This document shows positions 7,349 through 15,797 of a DNA stretch of 64,000 nt, piece by piece. The notes under the pieces were generated by a model. That model was not told where the DNA came from. It ran no database searches and saw only the letters and a list, made by a program, of their open reading frames with translations. Position 1 is the first letter of the stretch. Every line of letters begins with the position of its first letter. Both the position numbers and the translations under genes were made by a program. Origin of the DNA: Mariprofundus sp. (GTDB taxonomy: Bacteria > Pseudomonadota > Zetaproteobacteria > Mariprofundales > Mariprofundaceae); the NCBI GenBank assembly GCA_021772835.1, contig JAJFLE010000070.1, forward strand, positions 1-64,000, given 5' to 3'.

Positions 7349-9622
7349 ATGAATAACATACATTATAGGCAGGTTTTTTTGGCAGCACTGATTACAGCCT
7401 TTACTCACGGTGTAGCTTTGGCCGAAGATGCTGCGGGCCCGGTGATTGATGTCATGGGATCGACCGTGACCGATACCCGGACACCGCATTGCGGTATCGT
7501 TAGTCAGCAAGAGCTGAAGGCTATGGCACCAGCGACCAGCGACAGTGCCAGCCTGTTGCGAAACACCCCGGGGCTTAACCTTCAGGGAGGCGGTGGTGTT
7601 TCCAGTTTACCTGTCATTCGTGGTCTCGCCGATGATCGACTGCGTATCAAGGTTGATGGTATGGATCTGATTTCGGCCTGTGGTAACCACATGAATCCTG
7701 CACTCTCCTATGTGGATCCGAGCAATGTTGGCAGTGCAGCGGTTTTTGCCGGTATCACACCCGTCAGCATTGGTGGCGACAGCATTGGCGGCACCATTCT
7801 GGTCGACTCCGAAGATCCTGAGTTCGCCAAACCCGGCGAGGGGATTCTGAGCAAAGGTGAGCTTGGTGCATTCTATCGCAGTAACGGCAATGTTCAGGGG
7901 GGCAACGTATCTGCGACAGTGGCCACTGAAAATGCCAGCCTGAGCTATCGTGGCTCGACAGCCAAAAGTAAGGACTACAATGCTGGCGGCGATTTCAAGC
8001 CAGCAGGGCTTGCAGCAGCGGGCCGGGGCTGGCTGGCTGCCGATAAGGTTGGCTCCACCATGTATAAATCGAACAATCAGTCGGTCGCGATGGCCGTACT
8101 CAAGGGTGACCATCAGTTTGATGTGAAGTTTGGGCTGCAGGATATCCCTTATCAAGGCTGGGCGAATCAGCGTATGGATATGACCGGAAACGACAGCAAG
8201 CAGGCCAACCTGCGTTATGAAGGGCAATACGACTGGGGCGAGCTGGAAGCACGCGCTTATTATGAAAATACCAAGCACGCTATGCAGTTCAGTGATGATA
8301 AACTGTTTTGGTATGGTAATCCGATGCCTGCAGCTCCAAACGACGGCGTTCCTTGTACGCCTTCTGCTGGCATGATGGGTTGTGCCGCGGGCATGCCCAT
8401 GGATACCGAGGGTCTGAACATCGGTGGCACCGTCAAGGCGAATATCCCACTATCAGCAGGAGCCCTGCTCAGGGTGGGCGCGGAGACCCAGCAGTACCGC
8501 CAGGATGATTGGTGGGACCCATCCGGCAAAGGCATGTGGCCCAACACCTTCTGGAATATTAACGGCGGCAAACGCGACCGTTTAGCGACATTTGCTGAAT
8601 GGGAGTCGCAGTTGAATGCACAATGGCTGACGCAGTTGGGATTGCGTTACGAGCGTGTGGCTATGGATACAGGCACGGTGCAGGGTTACAATGCTAGCTA
8701 TGCGGCTGAAGCCGCTTCATTTAATACCGCCAAGCGCAAGAAAACCGATCATAATATTGATCTAACCGCACTGGCACGCTTTACACCGGCAAACACACAG
8801 ACAATCGAGTTTGCTTATGCCATGAAAACCCGCTCGCCAAATCTTTATGAGCGTTACACCTGGTCGACCGGTGGCATGGCCATGCGCATGATCAATATGG
8901 CCGGTGACGGTAATGGATATGTGGGTAATCTCAAGCTGAACCCGGAGAAGGCCCATACCATCAGTGCCACCTTCGATTTCCATGATGCCGAGCAGGAAAC
9001 ATGGGGTATCAAGGTGACGCCGTACTATAGCCGTATTAAAGACTATATTGATGTTGAGCGCTGCGTGTCAGCCAACGCCAACTGCGGCCCGGCTAACCAG
9101 ACAGCCACAACAGGGTTTGTGTATTTGCAGTTTGCCAACAAATCGGCCGAAATTTACGGTGTTGATGTCTCAGGCCAGCTTACTCTGGTTAAAGAGAGTG
9201 ATTTTGGCAGCCTCTCGGCCTCCGCCATTTTGAATTACGTGCGTGGCAAGAACAGAACCACGAACGATAATCTCTACAACATCATGCCACTGAACGGCAG
9301 ACTCGGCCTTACACATCGACTGGGCGGCTGGACCAACGCTCTGGAAGTCGAGATGGCCGGCGCCAAGACGAAGCTTTCACAGGTCAGAAACGAGGTCAAA
9401 ACCGCCGGATATGGACTGCTCCACCTGCGCAGCAGTTACGAGTGGAAACACGTGCGTATTGATGTTGGCGCCGAGAACCTGCTCAACAAATTCTATCATG
9501 ACCCGCTAGGCGGGGCTTATACAGGACAGGGTAAAACCATGTCTGCCACAGGCATACCCTGGGGTGTTGCAGTTCCGGGCATGGGCCGTTCGGTTTATGC
9601 TGGTATGACCGTCAAGATGTAA
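7349..9622 (+). CDS. TonB-dependent outer-membrane receptor, OprC/NosA-like (probable copper)
   Basis: The 757-residue protein has a Sec signal (cut near VALA/ED), a plug domain (residues about 45-155, with SLLRNTPGLNL and LPVIRGLADDRLRIKVDG) and a long beta-barrel ending in a C-terminal strand (SVYAGMTVKM). Two ligand pairs match those of the copper receptor OprC: a CxxxM motif at C111/M115 (CGNHM) and an HxM motif at H310/M312 (KHAMQF). A methionine- and cysteine-rich loop follows (GMMGCAAGMPM). Uptake of copper across the outer membrane is therefore the best guess. The recall of OprC residues is from the literature; no alignment was run. No inner-membrane partner is adjacent. Confidence 0.85.
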   Translation: MNNIHYRQVFLAALITAFTHGVALAEDAAGPVIDVMGSTVTDTRTPHCGIVSQQELKAMAPATSDSASLLRNTPGLNLQGGGGVSSLPVIRGLADDRLRIKVDGMDLISACGNHMNPALSYVDPSNVGSAAVFAGITPVSIGGDSIGGTILVDSEDPEFAKPGEGILSKGELGAFYRSNGNVQGGNVSATVATENASLSYRGSTAKSKDYNAGGDFKPAGLAAAGRGWLAADKVGSTMYKSNNQSVAMAVLKGDHQFDVKFGLQDIPYQGWANQRMDMTGNDSKQANLRYEGQYDWGELEARAYYENTKHAMQFSDDKLFWYGNPMPAAPNDGVPCTPSAGMMGCAAGMPMDTEGLNIGGTVKANIPLSAGALLRVGAETQQYRQDDWWDPSGKGMWPNTFWNINGGKRDRLATFAEWESQLNAQWLTQLGLRYERVAMDTGTVQGYNASYAAEAASFNTAKRKKTDHNIDLTALARFTPANTQTIEFAYAMKTRSPNLYERYTWSTGGMAMRMINMAGDGNGYVGNLKLNPEKAHTISATFDFHDAEQETWGIKVTPYYSRIKDYIDVERCVSANANCGPANQTATTGFVYLQFANKSAEIYGVDVSGQLTLVKESDFGSLSASAILNYVRGKNRTTNDNLYNIMPLNGRLGLTHRLGGWTNALEVEMAGAKTKLSQVRNEVKTAGYGLLHLRSSYEWKHVRIDVGAENLLNKFYHDPLGGAYTGQGKTMSATGIPWGVAVPGMGRSVYAGMTVKM

Positions 9623-9636
9623 CCGTTGAGATGTTT

Positions 9637-9669
9637 GACACTCCATCATGACTGGCTTGATGGAGTGTC
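9637..9669. terminator. Strong hairpin between convergent genes
   Basis: GACACTCCATCA (9637-9648) pairs perfectly with TGATGGAGTGTC (9658-9669), giving 12 bp with a 9-base loop. It sits 14 bases after the receptor stop and between convergent genes (receptor and ntrC). There is no T-run on either side, so it may protect 3' ends or act with Rho rather than be a classical intrinsic terminator. Confidence 0.55.
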
Positions 9670-9733
9670 GGGCTCTGGCTCATTGCAGACACTCGGTATT
9701 GTCTGTTCGGCGCTAACGAATAACTTCGCCTGG

Positions 9734-11131
9734 TTACCTGAAATACTGCGGATCGATATCGTATTTACGCAGCAACTTGCGCACAGTATTACGATTCAGG
9801 CCAAGCATATCGGCGACTTTGAGCTGATTGCCGTTGCATTTTTCCATGGCCAGAACCAGCAGCGGCGGCTCCATCTGCTCCAGTATATACTGGTGCATAT
9901 TGGTCGCTTCAGCATAACCGAGCTGATGCATGTACTGGCGAATGCAGCGTGTGACCGCATCGGAGAGCGTCTCTTCACCCTTTTGCATATTGTCTACATT
10001 GCCAAGCGCCAGCGCCACATCGGAGAGCGTAATAGCAGCACCTGGAGTCAGTACGGCCAGCCTGCGCATGACATTTTTCAGCTCACGCACATTGCCCGGC
10101 CAGTCATGTTTGCAAAGCAGATCTGCTGCATCATCAAGCAGGATAGGCGCATTCATGCCCAGCTCTTCTACCGCCCGATCAAGCAGGAAGTTGGCTAACT
10201 CGGGTATATCATCGCGACGCTCGCGCAGTGGCGGGATATGCACCGGAATCACATTCAGACGGTAGTAGAGATCCTCGCGGAATTCACCCTTTTTTATCTT
10301 TTGCGGCAGATGTTGATGGGTTGCGGCAAGCAGGCGTACATTCACGGTTTTTGACAGGCTGCCACCCACGCGCTGTACGCGTCCTTCTTCCAGTACGCGA
10401 AGTAGTTTGGCCTGCAGGGCAGCTGGCATATCTCCGATTTCATCAAGAAACAGTGTGCCACCGTCTGCCTGCTCAAAACGACCTTCACGGGTTTTATCTG
10501 CACCGGTAAAAGAGCCTTTTTCATGGCCGAACAGTTCCGACTCCAGCAGCTCAGCAGGGATGGCAGCTGTGTTGATGGCGATGAAGGGTTTGACTGCGCG
10601 CTGGCTGCGCTCATGCAGGGTTTTGGCCACCATCTCTTTGCCGGTCCCTGATTCGCCGGTAATCAGTACAGTGAGGTCGGAGGCTGCTACACGACCCAAA
10701 GTACGGAACAGGTTTTGCATGGCCTGACTGCGACCAATGATCAGATCCTGTTTTACACCAGTAGCCACTTTTGCTTTTGCTTTAACCGGGCGCACACGCT
10801 GAATCAGCTGGCGCACCTCATCGAGATCAAACGGTTTGGGCAGATATTCCATGGCACCGATACGGTAGGCTTCAGCAGCATGCCCGAAGGTAGTTTCAGC
10901 TGTGAGCATCACCACGGGCATGGTGAGTGCGCCGGTAGCAAGGAAGTCCATGCCGTTGCCATCGGGCAGGTAAACATCGAGAAAAGTAATGCCAATGCCG
11001 CCCTCAGAAAGGGCTGCTTCAGCCTCAGCTATGGAGCCCGCCTGCAGCACCTCCAGTCCCTCTTCCTGCAGTACCTTGTCGAGAATCCAGCGGATTCCTT
11101 CATCATCATCAATGACCAGAGCCTTCATCAA
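9734..11131 (-). CDS. ntrC: Nitrogen regulatory response regulator of sigma-54
   Basis: NtrC-type activator of RpoN promoters. Domains in order: receiver with phospho-acceptor D52 (FLDVYLPDG) and the K99 loop (PKPF); AAA+ domain with Walker A GESGTGK at 159-165 and Walker B GTLFLDEIGD near 225-234; and a Fis-type helix-turn-helix at the end (ADMLGLNRNTVRKLL). The sigma-54 contact loop reads GSFTGA (206-211), not the usual GAFTGA. It overlaps ntrB by ATGA, and the dusB-ntrB-ntrC order is the classical one. Length of 465 is normal. The pathway assignment, nitrogen limitation, rests on this context. Confidence 0.93.
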   Translation of the reverse strand: MMKALVIDDDEGIRWILDKVLQEEGLEVLQAGSIAEAEAALSEGGIGITFLDVYLPDGNGMDFLATGALTMPVVMLTAETTFGHAAEAYRIGAMEYLPKPFDLDEVRQLIQRVRPVKAKAKVATGVKQDLIIGRSQAMQNLFRTLGRVAASDLTVLITGESGTGKEMVAKTLHERSQRAVKPFIAINTAAIPAELLESELFGHEKGSFTGADKTREGRFEQADGGTLFLDEIGDMPAALQAKLLRVLEEGRVQRVGGSLSKTVNVRLLAATHQHLPQKIKKGEFREDLYYRLNVIPVHIPPLRERRDDIPELANFLLDRAVEELGMNAPILLDDAADLLCKHDWPGNVRELKNVMRRLAVLTPGAAITLSDVALALGNVDNMQKGEETLSDAVTRCIRQYMHQLGYAEATNMHQYILEQMEPPLLVLAMEKCNGNQLKVADMLGLNRNTVRKLLRKYDIDPQYFR

Positions 11132-12165
11132 TTGTTCTCCTCGCTTTTTACCGGCAACTGCAATGTCAGTGTAGTGCGTCCGTTTTCACTTTTCATATTC
11201 ACCCGACCACCATGTTCAACCATGACACGCTCAACCAGTGCCAGGCCGAGGCCGCTGCCGCGCTTTTTGCCGGTGACAAAGGGTTCGAACAGTCGCTCCT
11301 GCAATGCTGCCGGTATAGTTGCCCCGTCATTGGTAATGGCGATTTCAATGACCTGGCCCTGGTGCCCAGGCAGATGCACCAGTGGTGCCATGCGGGTCTG
11401 CCACTCGATTCTTGTTTCGGCGGCTTCAATGGCATTCTGCCAAAGGTTTTCCAGCGCTTGTCTGAAGCGGGCCGGATGCACCAGCGTTTCGGGCAGACTG
11501 GGATCAAACACACGGCCAATATGAATGCCTTCCCGATGCTGGATAACATCCTGAATCAGGGTGTGAATATTGGTCATCTCCATCTGCACGGATGCGCGCG
11601 GGCCTACCTGCAGAAAATTGTCGATACGATCGCGAATGCGGTCGATACCGACCATCATCTGTTCCACGGCTTCCCTGCTGCTGGCGGCCATCTCCTGTTC
11701 GGAGAGCCACTGGGTCGCACCTCTGAGTGCTGCCAGTGGGTTTTTCACCTCATGCGCCATTTCGAGCGCAATGCGCGCAACTGCTTCGGCCATCTCATGG
11801 CGTTTCGTGTGCTGGTCTACCTCTGCGCGGTGCGATTCCGGCACAAACAGAACGGAAAGGCCTTCTTCACTCCAGCTAATGTGCAGAGAAACAGGCATGC
11901 GGCTGGAGAATATGCAGATCTGATGACTGGAAACTCCGCTGTGTGGACTCAGGCGCCTGATGAGTTCATCGACCTCTGTTTGAGGGGAAAAAATATCGCC
12001 AAGTTTCAAGCCGAGAAGTCGTCGTTTTGATTTGCCCAGTGCTTCCTGGGCCAGAATATTTACTTCTGTAACCCGGCCATCATGATCAAGCAGAATCAGA
12101 GGCAGCGGCAGCGCCGAGAGAGCAATGCCATCAGGCTGCATGTGACAGCTCGTTGTTTTGATCAT
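11128..12165 (-). CDS. ntrB: Nitrogen regulation sensor histidine kinase
   Basis: NtrB phosphorylates and dephosphorylates NtrC under control of PII. The protein has a PAS-like N-terminal domain (LPLILLDHDGRVTEVNILAQ) and a phospho-acceptor H near residue 138 in the NtrB-type motif MAHEVKNPLAALRGA. The N box is ENLWQNAIEAAE and the G box is GSGLGLALVE. It lacks membrane segments, so it is cytoplasmic. The start is uncertain: TTG 12174, ATG 12165 and ATG 12141 are all possible and all overlap the end of dusB, which argues for translational coupling. I list 12165. Confidence 0.92.
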   Translation of the reverse strand: MIKTTSCHMQPDGIALSALPLPLILLDHDGRVTEVNILAQEALGKSKRRLLGLKLGDIFSPQTEVDELIRRLSPHSGVSSHQICIFSSRMPVSLHISWSEEGLSVLFVPESHRAEVDQHTKRHEMAEAVARIALEMAHEVKNPLAALRGATQWLSEQEMAASSREAVEQMMVGIDRIRDRIDNFLQVGPRASVQMEMTNIHTLIQDVIQHREGIHIGRVFDPSLPETLVHPARFRQALENLWQNAIEAAETRIEWQTRMAPLVHLPGHQGQVIEIAITNDGATIPAALQERLFEPFVTGKKRGSGLGLALVERVMVEHGGRVNMKSENGRTTLTLQLPVKSEENN

Positions 12166-13165
12166 CTTCACCAAGACTGAGGAAATAGATCTCGGCGGCT
12201 TCGAGCATCTGCTGCCAACCGGTCATCACCTGAAAGTGACCGCGGAAATCTGCCGATCCTCTCAAGCCTTTGCTGTACCAGAGTACATGTTTGCGGGCGA
12301 GTTTCGAGGCGCACTGAATGCCATGATGATCTGCCAGATTGTTCATGTGTTCGAACACAACCGCCCAGCGTTCTTCAGGTGTTGGCGTTGCGGGCCTTGG
12401 CGCTCCGGTCAGCGCGGCATACACTTCACCAAGTATCCACGGGTTTCCCTGCACGGCACGTCCGACCATGACACCATCACAATTGGAGATGCGGATCATC
12501 TCTTTGGCTGAGTCCGCTCCGACAATATCGCCATTACCAATCACCGGAATCGAAACCGCCGCTTTGGCCAGCCCGATATCTTCCCAACTGGCATGGCCAT
12601 GAAACATCTGGGCGCGGGTTCGTCCGTGGACCGTCAGCATCTGGATGCCGCACTCTTCAGCAATGCGCGCGATATTTTCCACATTTTTGGATGAATCATC
12701 CCAGCCGGTCCGGATTTTCAGCGTTACCGGGACATCCACGGATTTCACCACCGCTTCCAGCACACGTGCAACCAGCGGCTCATCCTTCAGCATGGCTGAA
12801 CCTGCCGTCTGCTTGCAGATCTTTTTCACCGGGCAGCCCATATTGATATCAACAAAATCGGCGCCGTGACCAACAGCCCAACGCGCTGCTTCAGTAACAA
12901 ACACAGGGTCGGAGCCGGCAATCTGAATGGAAGCCGGATGTTCATCGGCGCCCAATTCAGCCATGCGCTCGGTACGCACGCGTCCCATATCCACGGCGCG
13001 TGAAGCTATCATCTCGGTGACCATGAGCCCGACACCAAAGCGTTTGCATATTTTGCGAAATGGCAGATCGGTGATGCCGGCCATCGGGGCCAGTACCAGA
13101 GGTACATCGATGTGGTGGTTACCGAGTTTGAATCCGGGGAGCAGCTTGTTTGTCATTGGGTCCAT
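12131..13165 (-). CDS. dusB: tRNA-dihydrouridine synthase B
   Basis: DusB reduces uridines in the tRNA D-loop using FMN and NADPH. The 344-residue TIM-barrel enzyme has LAPMAGITDLPFR at the N-terminus, the catalytic cysteine in DINMGCPVKKICK, VTLKIRTGWDD, the H in LTVHGRTRAQ, and VIGNGDI with DGVMVGRA for FMN phosphate. It leads the dusB-ntrB-ntrC operon, an arrangement similar to dusB-fis in enterics. The start at 13165 lies about 100 bases from the divergent engB start, so both promoters lie between. Confidence 0.96.
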   Translation of the reverse strand: MDPMTNKLLPGFKLGNHHIDVPLVLAPMAGITDLPFRKICKRFGVGLMVTEMIASRAVDMGRVRTERMAELGADEHPASIQIAGSDPVFVTEAARWAVGHGADFVDINMGCPVKKICKQTAGSAMLKDEPLVARVLEAVVKSVDVPVTLKIRTGWDDSSKNVENIARIAEECGIQMLTVHGRTRAQMFHGHASWEDIGLAKAAVSIPVIGNGDIVGADSAKEMIRISNCDGVMVGRAVQGNPWILGEVYAALTGAPRPATPTPEERWAVVFEHMNNLADHHGIQCASKLARKHVLWYSKGLRGSADFRGHFQVMTGWQQMLEAAEIYFLSLGEDDQNNELSHAA

Positions 13166-13268
13166 ATGTCCTGTTGCCTAAATATTGAGCAAGCATACTG
13201 ATTCGTTATCAATCCACCAGCTCTATTCACAGCTTGCCACTGATCTCAGCAATCGTCAGCTTTGCGAC

Positions 13269-13910
13269 ATGAGCAGCGACCAGGAACAGAAGGGCATACA
13301 CTGGCCCAATACCCACTTTGTACAGTCGGTTGCCGACCCCAAGGTGTTTCCGGATATTGAGCTGCCGCAGATTGCCGTGGCCGGGCACTCCAATGTTGGC
13401 AAGTCATCATTGATGAACGCACTGTTCGGCCGTAACGGTTTGGTGAAAACATCCAAAAACCCGGGTTGTACTCGCCTGCTTAATCTTTTCGAAGTCGATG
13501 AACAAATCATGGTGGTGGACCTGCCGGGTTATGGTTATGCGCGTGCGCCCAAAAAAGAGCAGAAGCGCTGGATCAGTATGATCGATGGTTACCTGGCCCA
13601 TTCCGATCTGAAGCTGGTATTGCTGCTGCTCGATATCCGTCACGGTCCGAAAGATTCCGACATGCAGCTGATTGAATATCTCAATGAAGCGGGGCTACGC
13701 TGGATTCCTGTTGCCACGAAGGCAGACAAGCTCTCCGGTAACTCTCGAGGCAAACGGTTGCAAGAGATGAGCGAAGCCATGGGCGGATTGCTCAAGCCTA
13801 TGCCTACCTCCAGCTTTAAGGGAGCAGGCATCGATAAACTGCGTGCCCTGATTGAGAAAGAGATTTTCAGATCACCATACGATGATCTTCTCATCGCTAG
13901 AGAAGATTAA
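13269..13910 (+). CDS. engB: Ribosome-biogenesis GTP-binding protein EngB/YsxC
   Basis: EngB is an essential small GTPase needed for 50S subunit maturation. Visible motifs are G1 GHSNVGKSS, a G2 threonine in NPGCTRLLNLF, G3 DLPGYGYA, and G4 TKADK, followed by SSFKGAGID near the G5 position. The frame is open to a TTG at 13185, but the first 28 codons do not look like the family N-terminus. I take the ATG at 13269 (SSDQEQKGIHWPNTHFVQS), which gives 213 residues, the normal size. Confidence 0.95.
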   Translation: MSSDQEQKGIHWPNTHFVQSVADPKVFPDIELPQIAVAGHSNVGKSSLMNALFGRNGLVKTSKNPGCTRLLNLFEVDEQIMVVDLPGYGYARAPKKEQKRWISMIDGYLAHSDLKLVLLLLDIRHGPKDSDMQLIEYLNEAGLRWIPVATKADKLSGNSRGKRLQEMSEAMGGLLKPMPTSSFKGAGIDKLRALIEKEIFRSPYDDLLIARED

Positions 13911-14056
13911 ACCTCGAAAATCGCAGCTCCCTGCGGCAACACACATAATAGTGAACATCAGTCATGCAAATGACACAAAGTTTTTTTAACCTTCGCGACG
14001 CCTCATACCTGCCTGCCTTTGGCACATGTGAGAGTACGTTTCCAGGAGTCACTCCT

Positions 14057-14449
14057 ATGTCCGCAGCATCAAGCAGGTACTTCGGTAGTTATCTGATCCA
14101 ACACCAGGGTATTTCAGCTATGGCTATCTATTCGGCGCTGGAACGGCAGCGTGGACTGCAGCCCACCCTTGATGCTGGTTGTATAGATGCGCTGGTGCTC
14201 GAAGCCCTCAACAGGCAACTCTGCTCCAGGAAATCTTTCGAAGATATTGCACTGGAGCTTGGCTTGTTGAGTGAAGTGGAAATCACCCGTCTGACTGATC
14301 AACAGGCAGAGCACAGGGCCAAGCTGGGTAACATTCTGGTGGAGATGGGTGTTTTAACAGACGCGCAGAAGAAGCGAATGCTGACGGAGTTTCGTAGCTG
14401 GCTGGATGCTTCTTCGGCCTACGGAAAAGCTGTCGCCAACTACCGCTGA
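14057..14449 (+). CDS. Conserved hypothetical protein with MshEN/GspE-N-like repeats
   Basis: I do not recognise a named family with confidence. The chosen ATG at 14057 has AGGAG eight bases upstream; an upstream in-frame ATG at 13964 has no good site and adds 31 residues. The protein (130 residues) contains three similar short helical units (SYLIQHQGISAMAIYSALERQR, LGLLSEVEITRLTDQQ and LGNILVEMGVLTDAQKKRML), shared in style with the N-terminal domain of type II secretion/pilus ATPases, which in some proteins binds c-di-GMP. No membrane segment or signal is seen. The binding suggestion is inference only. Confidence 0.6.
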   Translation: MSAASSRYFGSYLIQHQGISAMAIYSALERQRGLQPTLDAGCIDALVLEALNRQLCSRKSFEDIALELGLLSEVEITRLTDQQAEHRAKLGNILVEMGVLTDAQKKRMLTEFRSWLDASSAYGKAVANYR

Positions 14450-14491
14450 ATTCGCTGGCCGTAAGCTCAGACTATTCAGATCAGCAGAGTT

Positions 14492-14773
14492 TCAGGCTTC
14501 GTAATCAACGACGGTGCGGGCAATCGCTGCACCTTTAATCAGCGGAACCACAGCCTGATGCTCGGGATGAGCCTGATAAGCCTCTAGCGCTTCGCGACTC
14601 TCCAGCTCTGAGTAAAGCACGACATCAGCAGACTGATCGGACTCGAGGAAATCAATCCCGGCTTCGATTTTGATCAGCCCCGGAATCTTCCCGTTCAAGG
14701 CCTCCAGTCGCGCTTTGATCTCCGCCGCATCCGCCTTATCTCTCAATTTCCACATTACGATATGTTTGATCAT
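14492..14773 (-). CDS. Dabb-domain (stress-responsive A/B barrel) protein
   Basis: This 93-residue single-domain protein starts at an ATG with a strong AGGGAG site; the longer frame to 14824 is not needed. It reads MIKHIVMWKLRD, followed by a ferredoxin-like alpha/beta pattern ending VVPLIKGAAIARTVVDYE, which fits the Dabb family (dimeric alpha-beta barrel). Members are found in stress responses and in some cyclases; the function of stand-alone bacterial forms is generally unknown. It is divergent from the higBA locus. Confidence 0.75.
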   Translation of the reverse strand: MIKHIVMWKLRDKADAAEIKARLEALNGKIPGLIKIEAGIDFLESDQSADVVLYSELESREALEAYQAHPEHQAVVPLIKGAAIARTVVDYEA

Positions 14774-14834
14774 AGCTACTCCCTGAACATGCCGCTTTCT
14801 ACTTTGAAGCGTAACGGGCTGCAAATGTTCACGT

Positions 14835-14864
14835 GTTGCGCGACGCGCAACGACCCATTATAGT
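14835..14864 (+). promoter_or_regulatory. higBA promoter with 17-bp palindromic operator
   Basis: GTTGCGCGACGCGCAAC (14835-14851) is a perfect palindrome around a central A. It overlaps a candidate -35 TTGCGC (14836-14841), which is 17 bases from a -10 TATAGT (14859-14864). Transcription would begin at about 14870, next to the higB ATG at 14871, so the mRNA could be leaderless. The overlap of operator and -35 is what autorepression by HigA would need. Binding is inferred. Confidence 0.55.
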
Positions 14865-14870
14865 GTCTCC

Positions 14871-15149
14871 ATGATTCGCTCGTTCAAGCACAAAGGGCTG
14901 CGGAAGTTTTTCGAAACCGGGAGTGCGGCGGGCATTCAGGCTGATCATGCGCAAAAGCTGAGAATGATGCTGGCAGCGCTTGATACGGCTTGAGTGATTG
15001 AGGATATGGATGTCCCTGGGTATCGACTGCATGCACTAAAAGGAAGCAGACAGGGATTATGGACGATCACGGTAAATAAAAACTGGCGTGTAACTTTTTC
15101 GTTTGAAAATGGAGATGTTTATATTGTTGATTATGAGGATTATCACTGA
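14871..15149 (+). pseudogene. higB: HigB (RelE-type) toxin gene with in-frame TGA
   Basis: The frame reads MIRSFKHKGLRKFFETGS and continues to LAALDTA, then meets TGA at 14991-14993 (codon 41), then resumes in the same frame with VIEDMDVPGYRLHALKGSRQG and WTITVNKNWRVTFSFENGDVYIVDYEDYH up to a TGA overlapping the higA ATG. Both halves are well conserved HigB sequence. HigB toxins usually have a coding residue, often Arg, at the TGA, so a CGA-to-TGA nonsense change is likely. HigB is a ribosome-dependent mRNA interferase. A GTG at 14994 could start a C-terminal fragment. As written, toxin production should be lost unless there is readthrough or a sequencing error. Confidence 0.85.
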
Positions 15150-15439
15150 TGAGCATGATGTATAAGCCACCCCATCCCGGAGAGTTCATTCGCGAAGTGT
15201 ACCTTGATCCGTTCAAGGTAAGCTATCGCATGGCGGCGAAGTCTCTGAATGTTTCCCCCTCAACCTTTAATCGACTGGTTATGGGAAAGAGCAATATCAG
15301 TCCTGAAATGGCATTGCGCCTTTCCAAGGCATTTGGGCGCACGCCGGAAAGCTGGCTTGCCATGCAGGATGCTTACGATCTCTGGCAGGCGAAAGACCGC
15401 GTCAATCTTGATGAAGTCCAGAAACTGGCATTCGGCTGA
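15149..15439 (+). CDS. higA: HigA-family antitoxin
   Basis: The 96-residue DNA-binding antitoxin has the family opening KPPHPGEFIREVYLDPF and an XRE-type helix-turn-helix (YRMAAKSLNVSPSTFNRLVMGKSNISPEMALRLSKAFG) followed by RTPESWLAMQDAYDLW. It is intact, and its ATG overlaps the toxin stop (TGATG), the usual coupling. HigA neutralises HigB and represses the operon, probably through the palindrome at 14835-14851. With the toxin gene interrupted it may now be an orphan antitoxin or regulator. Confidence 0.92.
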   Translation: MSMMYKPPHPGEFIREVYLDPFKVSYRMAAKSLNVSPSTFNRLVMGKSNISPEMALRLSKAFGRTPESWLAMQDAYDLWQAKDRVNLDEVQKLAFG

Positions 15440-15524
15440 GGTCGAATTGAATATGTCAGAAACAAACCCTGCCCCATTTTTGTGCAAATTGGTCTAAATA
15501 TTTCCAAAGCATGCTGGAGTAACT

Positions 15525-15797
15525 ATGGAGTTTTATTTTCACCCATCTGATGAGTCCAAGTTCAAAAGGTCTGCAGTGGGAAAGTATGTACGCACATTAA
15601 TTTTTGATCCCGTAGAGCAGCAAGTAGCTGTTTGCTTTGTTCGCAGAGTAGCCAAACTTTGGGAACAATCCTGTAAAAACAATATTGAAACAGATCATCG
15701 TGTAAAATCCCTAATGGGTGATCATCTTCAGGTGTATAGCTGGATAGTTGAATCTAAGAATGAGTTCGATTTACCTGCGTTTGGGTCAAAGCAATGA
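15525..15797 (+). CDS. Hypothetical protein, first gene of a two-gene cassette
   Basis: I do not recognise this 90-residue protein. The ATG has GGAG five bases upstream. It is soluble, with several beta-like stretches (GKYVRTLIFDPVEQQVAVCFV) followed by polar helical sequence. The DNA of this gene and the next is clearly richer in A and T than the neighbouring genes, and codon use differs, which suggests acquisition. Its stop overlaps the start of the Mrr-like gene as ATGA, so the two products are made together and may act together, for example as a nuclease and its regulator or specificity partner. That pairing is inference. Confidence 0.65.
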   Translation: MEFYFHPSDESKFKRSAVGKYVRTLIFDPVEQQVAVCFVRRVAKLWEQSCKNNIETDHRVKSLMGDHLQVYSWIVESKNEFDLPAFGSKQ

